A DNA stretch of 64,000 bases from Nocardioides sp. GY 10113. Its GTDB lineage: Bacteria > Actinomycetota > Actinomycetes > Propionibacteriales > Nocardioidaceae. Below the pieces are notes generated by a model that was given only the letters and a program-made list of their open reading frames with translations, had not been told where the DNA came from and made no database searches. The stretch is from positions 41,785-105,784 of the forward strand of contig NZ_STGK01000016.1 of assembly GCF_004919105.1 (NCBI RefSeq), read 5' to 3'. Shown here piece after piece: positions 47,843-56,463 of the stretch; positions within the stretch are counted from its first letter, which is position 1, and the number at the start of each line of letters is the position of its first letter. The translations under genes and the position numbers were made by a program.

Positions 47843-49012
47843 TCAGCCGACGGCGCCGCCCTGGTCCATGTCCATGGCCATGTCCATGCTCATGTCCATG
47901 CTCATGTCGGCGCCCATCTCCATCCCCATGGCCATGCCGGAGAACATGCCGGAGAACATGCCGCTGAAGAGCTCGTCCGCGGAGACCGCGTCGTCCGGCT
48001 CGGCGACGGGCTCGGCGTCGGCGTCGAAGTCGAGGACGATCGCCGCGTCGTTGTCGGTCAGCTTCATCGCGGTGCGCTGGGCGGCCGACATGAACTGACC
48101 CAGGTCGAGCCGGACGGTGTCGACGACGCCGTCGTCGACCGTCACGGTCACCGAGGTCTCGTGGTCGGCCGGCACGTTCTCGTCGATGTCCCGGTCCGTC
48201 TCCGCGCGGCCCGGCAGCTCCGCGAGCATGGGCTCCAGGAGCGCGACGTCCGCGCCGCGGAGGTCCTCCACGAGCGCCTTGAGCAGCGCGTTCGACTGCA
48301 CCGAGACGACGTACTCCCGATCCGCCTCGGTCTCGGAGACGTCGAGGGCGTCGAGGACGGTCTCCTGGACCACCTCCACGAGGTCCATCACCTGCTTCTC
48401 GAGCTCCTGGGCGTCGGCCTCGGCGTCGGCACCGCCGAGCGGTCCGGCCTGGAGCTCCTCGCCGAGGTCCTCGAGCGTCGCGCCGTCGAGCGAGATGAAC
48501 TGGCCGTCCATCAGCGCGTCGATCGCGGGGTCCTCGGGCGCGCCCGGCCCCATCAGCGCCTCCGGGCTCTCCCCGGCGAGCTCGGCGACGGTGTCGACGT
48601 CGACGGCCAGGTAGAAGGCCTGGTCCACGGTACGCAGGTCGATGAGGCGGTCCTCGCCCGTCGAGACCGCCATCATCAGGTCGACGTCCGCCTGGTCGCC
48701 CGCTTCCCACTGCGCGCCCACGGAACCGTCGGCGGCGGAGACCAGGAGCTCGATCCGGCCGTCAGCGATCGCCTGCGCCTGCTCGAGGGTCGGGCCGTCC
48801 TCCGACTCCACGAACTCCTGGACGACGGCGTCGGAGAGGTCGAGCGCGAGCGCGACCCCGAGCGTCGAGCCGTCGTCGAGCGCGGCCAAGGCGGCCCGGA
48901 GCTCGTCGACCGGCGGCAGCTGGGACGTGCCGTCGTCGGTGCCGCAGGCGGTCAGGGCGAGGGAGGACAGGGCAAGCGCCGCGGTCGAGGCGGCGAGGGT
49001 ACGGCGGCGCAT
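47843..49012 (-). CDS. lipoprotein with methionine-rich C-terminal tail
   Basis: The 389-residue precursor has a lipobox LTAC (residues about 20-23) after a hydrophobic stretch. A mature part of about 310 residues follows that is acidic and repeats LxxAL and VD patterns (GVALALDLSDAVVQEF, VDLMMAVSTGEDRLIDLRTV, FYLAVDVDTVAELAG). This resembles the LppX/LprG-like or other large lipoprotein folds of actinobacteria in general shape only. The last 45 residues are exceptional: three FSGM units, then MAMGMEMGADMSMDMSMDMA, MDMD and a short Gly tail, with about 16 Met. Such Met/Asp-rich tails bind copper(I) or silver in other proteins; here that is inference. Confidence 0.75.
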   Translation of the reverse strand: MRRRTLAASTAALALSSLALTACGTDDGTSQLPPVDELRAALAALDDGSTLGVALALDLSDAVVQEFVESEDGPTLEQAQAIADGRIELLVSAADGSVGAQWEAGDQADVDLMMAVSTGEDRLIDLRTVDQAFYLAVDVDTVAELAGESPEALMGPGAPEDPAIDALMDGQFISLDGATLEDLGEELQAGPLGGADAEADAQELEKQVMDLVEVVQETVLDALDVSETEADREYVVSVQSNALLKALVEDLRGADVALLEPMLAELPGRAETDRDIDENVPADHETSVTVTVDDGVVDTVRLDLGQFMSAAQRTAMKLTDNDAAIVLDFDADAEPVAEPDDAVSADELFSGMFSGMFSGMAMGMEMGADMSMDMSMDMAMDMDQGGAVG

Positions 49013-49169
49013 GGCGAGGGGAGCTCTCCTGTGTCGAGGAACGGTTGCCGGGGAGCCGGTGGGGCGCCTGCCGAGCGCGATCGCCGAATCCGCCGTCGGC
49101 GGAACGGTACAGCGCGGCGGTGCCGGTGTGCGCCGATCTTGTCGACACCGGACACCGCCGCGCGGGAGC

Positions 49170-51140
49170 TCACCAGATCCGCACCCGGTCGGCGGGGTCG
49201 AGCCACAGCCCGTCGCCCTCCTGGGTGCCGAACACCTCGTGGAACTCGTCGAGGTTGCGCACGATGTTGGCCCGGAACTCCGGCGGCGAGTGCGGGTCGA
49301 TCGTCAGGTACTGGCGCTCCTGCTCGGCGCGGCGCTTGGTGCGCCACACGTAGGCCCAGTTCAGGAAGACCTTCCGGCGACCCTCGTCGGTCGCCTCCTC
49401 GCCCTCGGCCTCCCGGGAGATCACGTACGCCTTGTGACCGATGGTCAGGCCGCCGAGGTCGCCGATGTTCTCGCCGACGGTGAGCGCGCCGTTGACCTTC
49501 TCGCCGGGCAGGTTGCGCGGCTCGAAGTCGTCGTACTGCTCGATCAGCGTCTTCGACTTCACCTCGAAGGCGGACTTGTCGTCCGGGGTCCACCAGTCGT
49601 TGAGGTTGCCGGCGCCGTCGTACTGCGCGCCCTGGTCGTCGAAGCCGTGGCCGATCTCGTGGCCGATCACGGCGCCGATGCCGCCGTAGTTCTCGGCCGG
49701 GTCCGCGTCCGGCGAGAAGAACGGCTTCTGCAGGATGCCCGCGGGGAAGCAGATCTCGTTGGTGCCGGGGTTGTAGTAGGCGTTGACCGTCTGCGGCAGC
49801 ATGAACCACTCGTCGCGATCGACCGGGGAGCCGATCTTGGCGAGCTGACGGTCGGTCTCGAACGCCGAGGCCGCGGCCGCGTTGCCGATCAGGTCGTCAG
49901 CGGTGACCGTGAGCGCGGAGTAGTCGCGGAACTTCTCCGGGTAGCCGATCTTGGGCCGGAACGTCGCCAGCTTCTCGTAGGCGCGCTCCTTGGTCGCCTC
50001 GGTCATCCAGTCCAGCGACTCGATGGAGACCCGGTAGGCCGCCAGCAGGTTGGCGACCAGGTCGTCCATCATCGCCTTCGAGGTCGGCGGGAAGTGGCGG
50101 GCGACGTACTCCTTGCCGACCGCCTCGCCGATCGCACCCTCCACGAACGCCACCGCGCGCTTCCAGCGCGCCCGCAGCTCGGGGGTGCCGTTGAGCGTGC
50201 GGCCGTAGAAGTCGAAGTTGGTCTCGACGAACTCGTCGGTCAGGTACGGCGCGGCGGAGCGCACCACGTGGCTGAAGAGCCAGTCCTTCCAGACCTCCAG
50301 CGGGGTGGACTCCAGCACGCCCGAGAGGTGCTCGAAGTACGACGGCTGGCGGACCACGACCTCGTGCAGGATCGTGTGCTCCTTGTCGGGGTGGCCGCCG
50401 AGGTTGGTGATGTAGGCGTCCCAGTCGAAGGCCGGGCAGAGCGCCTTCAGCTCGTCCTCGGTGGTCAGGTTGTAGGTCTTCTGGACGTCGCGGGTCTCCG
50501 CGCGCTCCCAGTGGCCCTTCGCCAGCTCGGTGTCGAGATCGAGGATCCGCCGGGCCGCGCCCGCCGGGTCCTCGTGGCCGCCCAGGGCGAGCAGCCGCTC
50601 CAGGTAGGCGACGTACTTCTCGCGGATCTCGGCGAACTTCTCGTCCCGGTAGTACGACTCGTCGGGCAGCCCGAGGCCGCCCTGGACCAGGTGGAAGAGG
50701 TACCGGTCGGAGTCGCGGTCGTCGGTGTCGACGTAGGAGCCGAACAGCCCGTAGCCACCGATCCGCTCGAACTCGCCGAGGAACGCGGCCAGGTCGCGCA
50801 CGTCCCGCAGGCCGCGGACCGCCGCGATCATCGGCTCCAGCGGCGCGGTGCCGACCGCCTCGATCCGCTCGGTGTCCATGAAGGAGTTGAACAGGTCGCC
50901 GATCTTGCGGGCGTCCTCACCGTCCTCCGCTGCGGCGTCGGCGCCGGCCGCGAGGTCGGTGATGATCTCGCGCACCTGCTCCTCGGCCTGGTCGGCCAAC
51001 TGCACGAACGGCCCCCAGCTGGAGCGGTCCGAGGGGATCTCGCACTCGGTCAGCCAGGTCCCGTTGACGTGGCCGAAGAGGTCGTCCTGCGGGCGGATGG
51101 TCAGGTCCATGCCCTCGCGGGCGTCGTCCAGGATCGTCAC
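49170..51140 (-). CDS. M13 family metallopeptidase (neprilysin/PepO-like)
   Basis: The 656-residue zinc peptidase has the M13 signatures: VNAYYNPGTNEICFPAGILQ, the zinc site VIGHEIGHGFDDQGAQYDG (HExxH with the third ligand in ENIGDLGGL, about residues 495 and 560), and the C-terminal VWRTKRRAEQERQYLTIDPH. There is no signal peptide, so this is the cytoplasmic PepO-like form that degrades oligopeptides up to about 30 residues. Length is normal for bacterial M13. The GTG start is seven bases after a TACTCT box; two family P repeats lie upstream. Confidence 0.95.
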   Translation of the reverse strand: MTILDDAREGMDLTIRPQDDLFGHVNGTWLTECEIPSDRSSWGPFVQLADQAEEQVREIITDLAAGADAAAEDGEDARKIGDLFNSFMDTERIEAVGTAPLEPMIAAVRGLRDVRDLAAFLGEFERIGGYGLFGSYVDTDDRDSDRYLFHLVQGGLGLPDESYYRDEKFAEIREKYVAYLERLLALGGHEDPAGAARRILDLDTELAKGHWERAETRDVQKTYNLTTEDELKALCPAFDWDAYITNLGGHPDKEHTILHEVVVRQPSYFEHLSGVLESTPLEVWKDWLFSHVVRSAAPYLTDEFVETNFDFYGRTLNGTPELRARWKRAVAFVEGAIGEAVGKEYVARHFPPTSKAMMDDLVANLLAAYRVSIESLDWMTEATKERAYEKLATFRPKIGYPEKFRDYSALTVTADDLIGNAAAASAFETDRQLAKIGSPVDRDEWFMLPQTVNAYYNPGTNEICFPAGILQKPFFSPDADPAENYGGIGAVIGHEIGHGFDDQGAQYDGAGNLNDWWTPDDKSAFEVKSKTLIEQYDDFEPRNLPGEKVNGALTVGENIGDLGGLTIGHKAYVISREAEGEEATDEGRRKVFLNWAYVWRTKRRAEQERQYLTIDPHSPPEFRANIVRNLDEFHEVFGTQEGDGLWLDPADRVRIW

Positions 51141-51147
51141 GGGACCG

Positions 51148-51153
51148 AGAGTA
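51148..51153 (-). promoter_or_regulatory. -10 box TACTCT for the M13 peptidase gene
   Basis: On the minus strand TACTCT (51153-51148) is seven bases before the GTG at 51140. Confidence 0.5.
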
Positions 51154-51211
51154 GCCGGGCCACCCGACGATGGTCAGGGACCTGCGGACACGTGGGTGCG
51201 CGAGCGCTGTC

Positions 51212-51338
51212 GGGGGTCGTGTGCCCGAGAACCCGCTCTTCCGATGCCTGGGGCACACGAGCCAACCCCGGACCGGACCCGACGGCGGTCGTGTGCCCGA
51301 GGACCCTCTCCACCGGTGCCTCAGGCACACGACCCGAA
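51212..51338. repeat. two family P palindromic repeats in tandem
   Basis: The units at 51212-51264 and 51284-51338 each have GGTCGTGTGCCCGAG on the left and GGCACACGA(G/C)CC on the right. They lie side by side between two genes on the same strand, the quinone oxidoreductase and the M13 peptidase. Confidence 0.85.
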
Positions 51339-51350
51339 CCGTCGCGGCCC

Positions 51351-52328
51351 TCAGTCGCGGACGGTCACCACGAGCTTGCCGAGCGCGGCGCGGTTGTCCA
51401 TGTCGTGCAGCGCCGTGGCGAAGTCGTCCATGGGGTAGGTGCGGCCGATCGGGGGCTTGACCACACCGGCGGTGATCATCGGCACCAGGCGGTCCCACTG
51501 CGCCTTGAGGTAGTCGGGCTTGCCGAAGACGAAGGCGCCCCAGCCGACGCCGCGCACGTCGATGTTGTTGAGCAGCAGCCGGTTGACCTTGACCTCCGGG
51601 ATGCCCTGACCGGCGGCGAACCCGACGACCAGCAGGCGGCCCTGGGGGGCCAGCGAGCGCAGCGAGTCGGTGAACACGTCGCCGCCGACCACGTCGAGCA
51701 CCACGTCGACGCCGCGGCCCCCGGTCAGCTGCTTGACCGCATCCTTGAAGCCGTCGACCAGGATCGCCTCGTCGGCGCCGGCCGCCTTGGCGAAGGCGAC
51801 CTTCTCCTCCGAGCTGCACACCGCGATCGTGCGGGCGCCCAGCGCCTTGGCGACCTGGATGGTGGCGGTGCCGACGCCACCGGCGGCGCCGTGGATCAGC
51901 ACGGTCTCACCCTCGCGCAGACCGGCCCTCTCCTCGAGGGCGAAGAGCGCGGTCAGGTAGTTCATCGGCAGCGCCGAGCCCTCGTCGTACGAGAGCTCGT
52001 CGGGCAGCGGGTAGACCATCTCGGCCGGTGCGACGGCCAGCTCGGCGGCGCCGCCGTGGGAACCGAAGCCGACCACCCGCTGGCCGACCTCGAGGCCCTC
52101 GACGCCCTCGCCGAGGCCGGCCACGACACCGGCGAAGTCGACGCCGAGGGTGAACGGCGGCTCGGGCTTGAGCTGGTACTGCCCGCGGCTCAGCAGCAGG
52201 TCGGGGAACGAGACGCCCACGCTGTGCACCTCGACCAGCACCTGGCCGGCGCCGGCCGTCACGTCGGGCACCTCGGTGACCTGGATGTCGTCGGGACCGG
52301 TGAGCGTGTGGACCTGTACTGCGCGCAT
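51351..52328 (-). CDS. NADPH:quinone oxidoreductase family protein
   Basis: The 325-residue MDR enzyme has a GroES-like half (VEVHSVGVSFPDLLLSRGQY, FTLGVDFAGVVAGLGEGVEG) and a Rossmann half with LIHGAAGGVGTATIQVAKAL (about residues 143-162). FPDLLLSRGQYQLKP and MNYLTALFALEERAG are typical of the zinc-free quinone-reductase branch. It is cytoplasmic and probably reduces quinones or enones with NADPH. It is divergent from a PadR/dienoyl-CoA-reductase-type operon and the two promoters flank a double palindrome, so co-regulation is likely. Confidence 0.9.
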   Translation of the reverse strand: MRAVQVHTLTGPDDIQVTEVPDVTAGAGQVLVEVHSVGVSFPDLLLSRGQYQLKPEPPFTLGVDFAGVVAGLGEGVEGLEVGQRVVGFGSHGGAAELAVAPAEMVYPLPDELSYDEGSALPMNYLTALFALEERAGLREGETVLIHGAAGGVGTATIQVAKALGARTIAVCSSEEKVAFAKAAGADEAILVDGFKDAVKQLTGGRGVDVVLDVVGGDVFTDSLRSLAPQGRLLVVGFAAGQGIPEVKVNRLLLNNIDVRGVGWGAFVFGKPDYLKAQWDRLVPMITAGVVKPPIGRTYPMDDFATALHDMDNRAALGKLVVTVRD

Positions 52329-52335
52329 GGTGGCG

Positions 52336-52341
52336 ACCCTA
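52336..52341 (-). promoter_or_regulatory. -10 box TAGGGT for the quinone oxidoreductase gene
   Basis: On the minus strand TAGGGT (52341-52336) is seven bases before the ATG at 52328. Confidence 0.55.
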
Positions 52342-52408
52342 GCGACCGCGTGGGGCGGGTCACGTGGGCGTCCGTGACAGAGGTCGCTGTGCGGACCGTC
52401 CCGAGCGG

Positions 52409-52438
52409 TGCAACTCGTTGCACTTGCAATTCGTTGCA
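52409..52438. promoter_or_regulatory. double palindromic operator upstream of the PadR gene
   Basis: TGCAACTCGTTGCA (52409-52422) and TGCAATTCGTTGCA (52425-52438) are two 14-bp boxes with centres 16 bp apart. They lie directly before the PadR gene, and the divergent quinone oxidoreductase gene starts about 80 bp away. They are likely the sites through which the PadR protein controls itself and its neighbours. Confidence 0.65.
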
Positions 52439-52459
52439 TAGATGTCGCAGACTCCTCCC

Positions 52460-52990
52460 ATGGCCCTGGAACACGCACTCCTCGTCGCGCTCGGCGAGCA
52501 GCCCGCGTCCGGGCTGGAACTGACCAAGCGGTTCGGCCGCTCGATCGGCTTCTTCTGGTCCGCGACCCATCAGCAGATCTACAAGGTGCTGGGCCGGATG
52601 GAGGCCGACGGCTGGGTGCGGGTCACCGTGGTGGAGCAGGCCGACCGGCCCACCAAGAAGGTGTACGACGTGACGCCGCTCGGGGCCAGCGCCCTGGCCG
52701 ACTGGCTGGCCATGCCGGCCAAGCAGAGCCCCATGCGCTCGGACCTCGCGGTGAAGATGCGCGGCGCCTCGTTCGGCGACCGCTCCGCGGTGCGCGACTC
52801 GGTGCGCGCCCACCTGGCCGACCACGCGACCCGGCTGGAGCACTACCGGTCGCTGATGAAGCGCGACTACCCCGAACCGGCGGCGCTGACCGGCGCCGAC
52901 CTCGACCACTACCTCGTCCTGCGCGGCGGCATCCTGCTCGAGGAGAGCCAGGTCGCGTGGCTGACCGAATACCTGGAGGCACAGGCATGA
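52460..52990 (+). CDS. PadR family transcriptional regulator
   Basis: The 176-residue protein has the PadR winged helix: ALEHALLVALGEQPASGLEL, FGRSIGFFWSATHQQIYKVL and VTPLGASALADWLAMP (about residues 2-90). A helical C-terminal dimerisation part of the Vir-type follows (YRSLMKRDYPEPAALTGADL). ATG 52460 is chosen because the family starts with M-x-LEHA; an in-frame ATG at 52442 touches the operator. It overlaps the oxidoreductase gene by four bases. The ligand is probably an aromatic or enone compound, inferred from the operon. Confidence 0.9.
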   Translation: MALEHALLVALGEQPASGLELTKRFGRSIGFFWSATHQQIYKVLGRMEADGWVRVTVVEQADRPTKKVYDVTPLGASALADWLAMPAKQSPMRSDLAVKMRGASFGDRSAVRDSVRAHLADHATRLEHYRSLMKRDYPEPAALTGADLDHYLVLRGGILLEESQVAWLTEYLEAQA

Positions 52991-55047
52991 ACCCGACCGA
53001 CCCGACCCTTCCCGGCCTCGCCTTCGACGGCGGCCAGGCGGCGTACCCGCACCTGCTCGAGCCGATCACGCTCGGCTCGATGACCCTGCGCAACCGGGTC
53101 GTGATGGGCAGCATGCACGTCGGCCTCGACGACCGGGTGCGGGACCTGCCGCAGCTGGCCGCGTTCTACGCCGAGCGGGCCCGCGGCGGCGTCGGCCTGA
53201 TCGTCACCGGCGGCTACTCCCCGAACGTGCGCGGCTGGCTGACCCCGTTCGGATCGCAGATGTCGACCCGGCTGCACGCCGCCCGGCACCGCCAGGTGAC
53301 CGACGCGGTCCACGCCGAGGGCGGCGCCATCGCGCTGCAGATCCTGCACGCCGGCCGCTACGGCTACTCCCCGCTCAACGTCGGCGCCTCCGACAAGAAG
53401 TCGCCGATCACCCCGTTCAAGCCCTCGCGGCTCTCCACCCGGGCGGTCGACCGCACCGCCTCCGACTTCGCCCGCTCGGTCGTCCTGGCCCGCAAGGCCG
53501 GCTACGACGCGGTCGAGATCATGGGCTCGGAGGGCTACCTGATCAACCAGTTCCTCGCCGAGCGCACCAACGACCGCACGGACAAGTGGGGCGGCACCGC
53601 GGACAAGCGGATGCGGTTCCCGGTCGAGGTCGTGCGTCGCGCCCGGGCGCTGGTCGGGCCCGACTTCCCGATCATCTACCGGATCTCGCTGGTCGACCTG
53701 GTCGAGGGCGGCCAGACCTGGGAGGAGGTCGTCGAGCTCGCGCACCGCCTCGAGGAGGCCGGCGTGACCTCCTTCAACACCGGCATCGGCTGGCACGAGG
53801 CGCGGATCCCCACGATCATCACCCAGGTGCCGCGCGGCGCCTGGCGCGAGCACACCGCGCGCCTCAAGGCGGCGGTCTCGGTGCCGGTCTCGGCGTCGAA
53901 CCGGATCAACACCCCGGAGCTGGCCGAGTCCATCCTCGCCGCCGGCGAGGCCGACCTGGTCTCGATGGCCCGCCCGCTGCTGGCCGACCCCGAGTTCGTG
54001 AACAAGGCCGCCACGGGGCGCGCCGACGAGATCAACACCTGCATCGCCTGCAACCAGGCCTGCCTGGACCACACGTTCTCCAACAAGAAGGCGTCCTGCC
54101 TGGTCAACCCGCGCGCCGGCCGGGAGACCACGCTGGTCCTCGCCCCGACCCGGGTGGCGAGGTCCGTCGCGGTGGTCGGAGCCGGCCCGGCCGGCCTCTC
54201 CGCCGCAGTGTCGGCGGCCGAGCGCGGCCTGAAGGTGACGCTGTTCGAGCGCTCCGGCTCCCTCGGCGGCCAGTTCCGGCTGGCCATGGCCGTGCCCGGC
54301 AAGGAGGACTTCACCGAGACGCTGCGCTACTACACGCGCCGGCTGGAGGTGCTCGGCGTCGACGTGCGCCTGAACACCGAGGCCGACGACGCGGCGCTGG
54401 CCGAGTTCGACGACGTCATCCTGGCGACGGGCGTGAAGCCGCGGGTCCCGGCGATCCCGGGCGTCGAGCACCCGCGCGTGCTCCGGTACGACGAGGTGCT
54501 GTCGGGCGCGGTGGTGCCCGGCGCGACCGTCGCCGTCATCGGCGCCGGCGGCATCGGCGTCGACATGTGCCACTGGCTCACCCACAACGAGGGCGACCAG
54601 GAGCTGGAGACCTGGAAGTCCTACTGGGGCGTCGGCGACCCGACCCTGCACCCCGGCGGGCTGACCGAGCCCAAGCCGCGTCCCGCGGCCCGCCAGGTGA
54701 CGCTGCTGCAGCGCAAGACCACCCCGATCGGCATCGGCCTGGGCAAGACGTCGGGCTGGGCACACCGGGCCGTGCTCAAGCAGTCGGGCGTGACGCAGGT
54801 CAGCGGGGCGTCGTACGACCGGATCTCGTCGGTGCCGGGCCGCGACGACCTGGTCCGCCTGGAGGTCACCGTCGACGGCGAGTCGCGGGTGCTCGACGTC
54901 GACCACGTCGTGCTGTGCGCCGGCCAGGACTCCGTGCGCGACCTGGTCGCCGAGGGCCGGACCGTGATCGGCGGCGCCGACGTGGCCGCCGAGCTGGACG
55001 CGAAGCGGGCGATCCGGCAGGGGACCGAGGTGGCTGCGGGGCTCTGA
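52987..55047 (+). CDS. FAD/FMN-dependent oxidoreductase of the 2,4-dienoyl-CoA reductase family
   Basis: The 686-residue protein has the three-domain layout of this family. An N-terminal TIM barrel carries FMN (TLGSMTLRNRVVMGSMHV, ALQILHAGRYGYSP). A four-cysteine Fe-S cluster site follows (INTCIACNQACLDH, ASCLVNPRAG; about residues 354-380), then FAD- and NAD-binding halves with VAVVGAGPAGLSAAVSAAER and VAVIGAGGIGVDMCHW. Enzymes of this type reduce 2,4-dienoyl-CoA or other enones and nitro compounds. Length matches FadH (about 670). It is co-transcribed with the PadR gene (ATGA overlap). Confidence 0.93.
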   Translation: MNPTDPTLPGLAFDGGQAAYPHLLEPITLGSMTLRNRVVMGSMHVGLDDRVRDLPQLAAFYAERARGGVGLIVTGGYSPNVRGWLTPFGSQMSTRLHAARHRQVTDAVHAEGGAIALQILHAGRYGYSPLNVGASDKKSPITPFKPSRLSTRAVDRTASDFARSVVLARKAGYDAVEIMGSEGYLINQFLAERTNDRTDKWGGTADKRMRFPVEVVRRARALVGPDFPIIYRISLVDLVEGGQTWEEVVELAHRLEEAGVTSFNTGIGWHEARIPTIITQVPRGAWREHTARLKAAVSVPVSASNRINTPELAESILAAGEADLVSMARPLLADPEFVNKAATGRADEINTCIACNQACLDHTFSNKKASCLVNPRAGRETTLVLAPTRVARSVAVVGAGPAGLSAAVSAAERGLKVTLFERSGSLGGQFRLAMAVPGKEDFTETLRYYTRRLEVLGVDVRLNTEADDAALAEFDDVILATGVKPRVPAIPGVEHPRVLRYDEVLSGAVVPGATVAVIGAGGIGVDMCHWLTHNEGDQELETWKSYWGVGDPTLHPGGLTEPKPRPAARQVTLLQRKTTPIGIGLGKTSGWAHRAVLKQSGVTQVSGASYDRISSVPGRDDLVRLEVTVDGESRVLDVDHVVLCAGQDSVRDLVAEGRTVIGGADVAAELDAKRAIRQGTEVAAGL

Positions 55048-55055
55048 GGCCGCTG

Positions 55056-55150
55056 CCGGTGGTTGAGGTGCGAGGCGCCCCGGCGCCGAGCCTCGAAACC
55101 ACCGGCATCCCCGGTTTCGAGGCTCGCTCCGCTCGCACCTCAACCAGCGG
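55056..55150. repeat. palindromic repeat, family S (intergenic pair of units)
   Basis: The first unit has GGTGGTTGAGGTGCGAGGCG and, inverted, GCCTCGAAACCACC. The second has GGTTTCGAGGCTCGCTCCGC and GCACCTCAACC. The variants with GGCGCCCCGGCGCC and with CTCCGCTCG centres correspond to the in-gene copies of recQ and of the carboxylase genes respectively. Confidence 0.9.
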
Positions 55151-55157
55151 CCGCCAC

Positions 55158-55163
55158 TAGGCT
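55158..55163 (+). promoter_or_regulatory. -10 box TAGGCT for the MalY-type gene
   Basis: TAGGCT is seven bases before the GTG at 55171, directly after the family S repeat. Confidence 0.5.
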
Positions 55164-55170
55164 CGAGGGC

Positions 55171-56343
55171 GTGATCCGCGACCTGACCGACGCCGAGGCC
55201 CGCCGCGCGATGCCCTGCAAGTGGGGCCAGGTCGACGCCGACGTGATCCCGGCCTGGGTCGCTGAGATGGACTACGCGCTGGCCCCGCCGATCGCCGAGG
55301 CGCTGGCGGACGCGGTCGCGCACAACGTGGTCGGCTATCCCGACTTCTCCCCGGGCGGCGGCCTCCTCGGCGAGGCGTACGCCGGGTTCGCGCAGCGCCA
55401 CTTCGGCCAGCACGTCGACCCCACCTGGGTGGTGCCGACGGTCGACGTCACCGCCGGGGTCCGGGTCGCGATCAACGCGCTCTCGGCCGACGCCCCGGTG
55501 GTGATGACGCTCCCGGGGTACCCGCCGGTGATGAACATCGTCGAGGCGTGCGGGCGCAAGCGCCTCGACCTGGTGCTCGACGCCGACGCCGAGCGCGCCG
55601 AGATCGACCTCGACCAGCTCGACCACCTCCTCGACCCGGCCCGGGGCGGCGCGCGGACGCTGATCCTGACCAACCCGCACAACCCCTGGGGCCGGGTGTT
55701 CACCCGTGCCGAGCTCGAGGGGATCCGCGACGTCGTGACCCGCCACGGGGCGCGGGTGGTCGCCGACGAGATCCACGCGCCGCTGGTGCTGCCCGGCACC
55801 GACCCGGCCACGGCACCGGTCCACACGCCGTACCTCACGCTGGACGGCGCCGCCGACCACGCCGTCGCGGTCGTCTCGGCGTCCAAGGCGTTCAACACCC
55901 CCGGTCTGCGCTGCGCGCAGATCGTCGCGGGCGACGACGCCACCCGGGACCGGCTCCGGTCCCTCGCGGCCGGCGTCAACGAGTCCTGGTCGGTCCTCGG
56001 GTCGATCGCGGCGACGGCCGCCTACACCGACGGCGACGAGTGGCTGGCCGCGCTGCGGACGCGTCTCGGCGAGCAGCGCGACCTGCTCGCGGACCTCCTC
56101 GCGCGGCACCTGCCCGAGGCCCGGATGCGGCCGCTGGAGGCGACGTACCTGGCGTGGCTCGACCTCCGCGCGTACGGCGAGGACGACCCCGCCGCCGCCG
56201 TGCTCGAGCGGGGGCGGGTCCGGCTCGCGTCCGGCGAGATGTACCAGCCCGGCCTGACCGGACACGTCCGGCTGAACATCGCGACCAGCCCGCAGCGGCT
56301 CACCGCGATCGTGGAGCGGATGGCCGCGGCACTGGCGTCCTGA
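55171..56343 (+). CDS. PLP-dependent MalY/PatB family cystathionine beta-lyase
   Basis: The 390-residue class I/II aminotransferase-fold protein has the start MPCKWGQ, then IPAWVAEMDYALAPPI (MalY/PatB signature), ILTNPHNPWGRVF, VVADEIHAPLVLPG, and the PLP-binding Lys at about residue 239 in VSASKAFNTPGLRCAQ. RLNIATSPQRL holds the substrate-binding Arg near the C-terminus. It cleaves C-S bonds of cystathionine or related thioethers, giving homocysteine, pyruvate and ammonia. The GTG start follows a TAGGCT box. Monocistronic. Confidence 0.92.
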   Translation: MIRDLTDAEARRAMPCKWGQVDADVIPAWVAEMDYALAPPIAEALADAVAHNVVGYPDFSPGGGLLGEAYAGFAQRHFGQHVDPTWVVPTVDVTAGVRVAINALSADAPVVMTLPGYPPVMNIVEACGRKRLDLVLDADAERAEIDLDQLDHLLDPARGGARTLILTNPHNPWGRVFTRAELEGIRDVVTRHGARVVADEIHAPLVLPGTDPATAPVHTPYLTLDGAADHAVAVVSASKAFNTPGLRCAQIVAGDDATRDRLRSLAAGVNESWSVLGSIAATAAYTDGDEWLAALRTRLGEQRDLLADLLARHLPEARMRPLEATYLAWLDLRAYGEDDPAAAVLERGRVRLASGEMYQPGLTGHVRLNIATSPQRLTAIVERMAAALAS

Positions 56344-56463
56344 CCGCCGCTCGCACCGCCACTCCACCGTGCCCACGGTGGGTTCCGCGGCCGAATTCAC
56401 CACGCTTGGTTAAATGACCGCCCCGGGCCGTTACCTGTGGCGCAGGTCACCCGTTGAGGCTGC

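Noticed and set aside
52909..56403. Open frame of 1164 codons on the minus strand
   Set aside because: It is antisense to the dienoyl-CoA-reductase-type and MalY-type genes, which have full family motifs; it shows only RGDHQ-type shadow composition.
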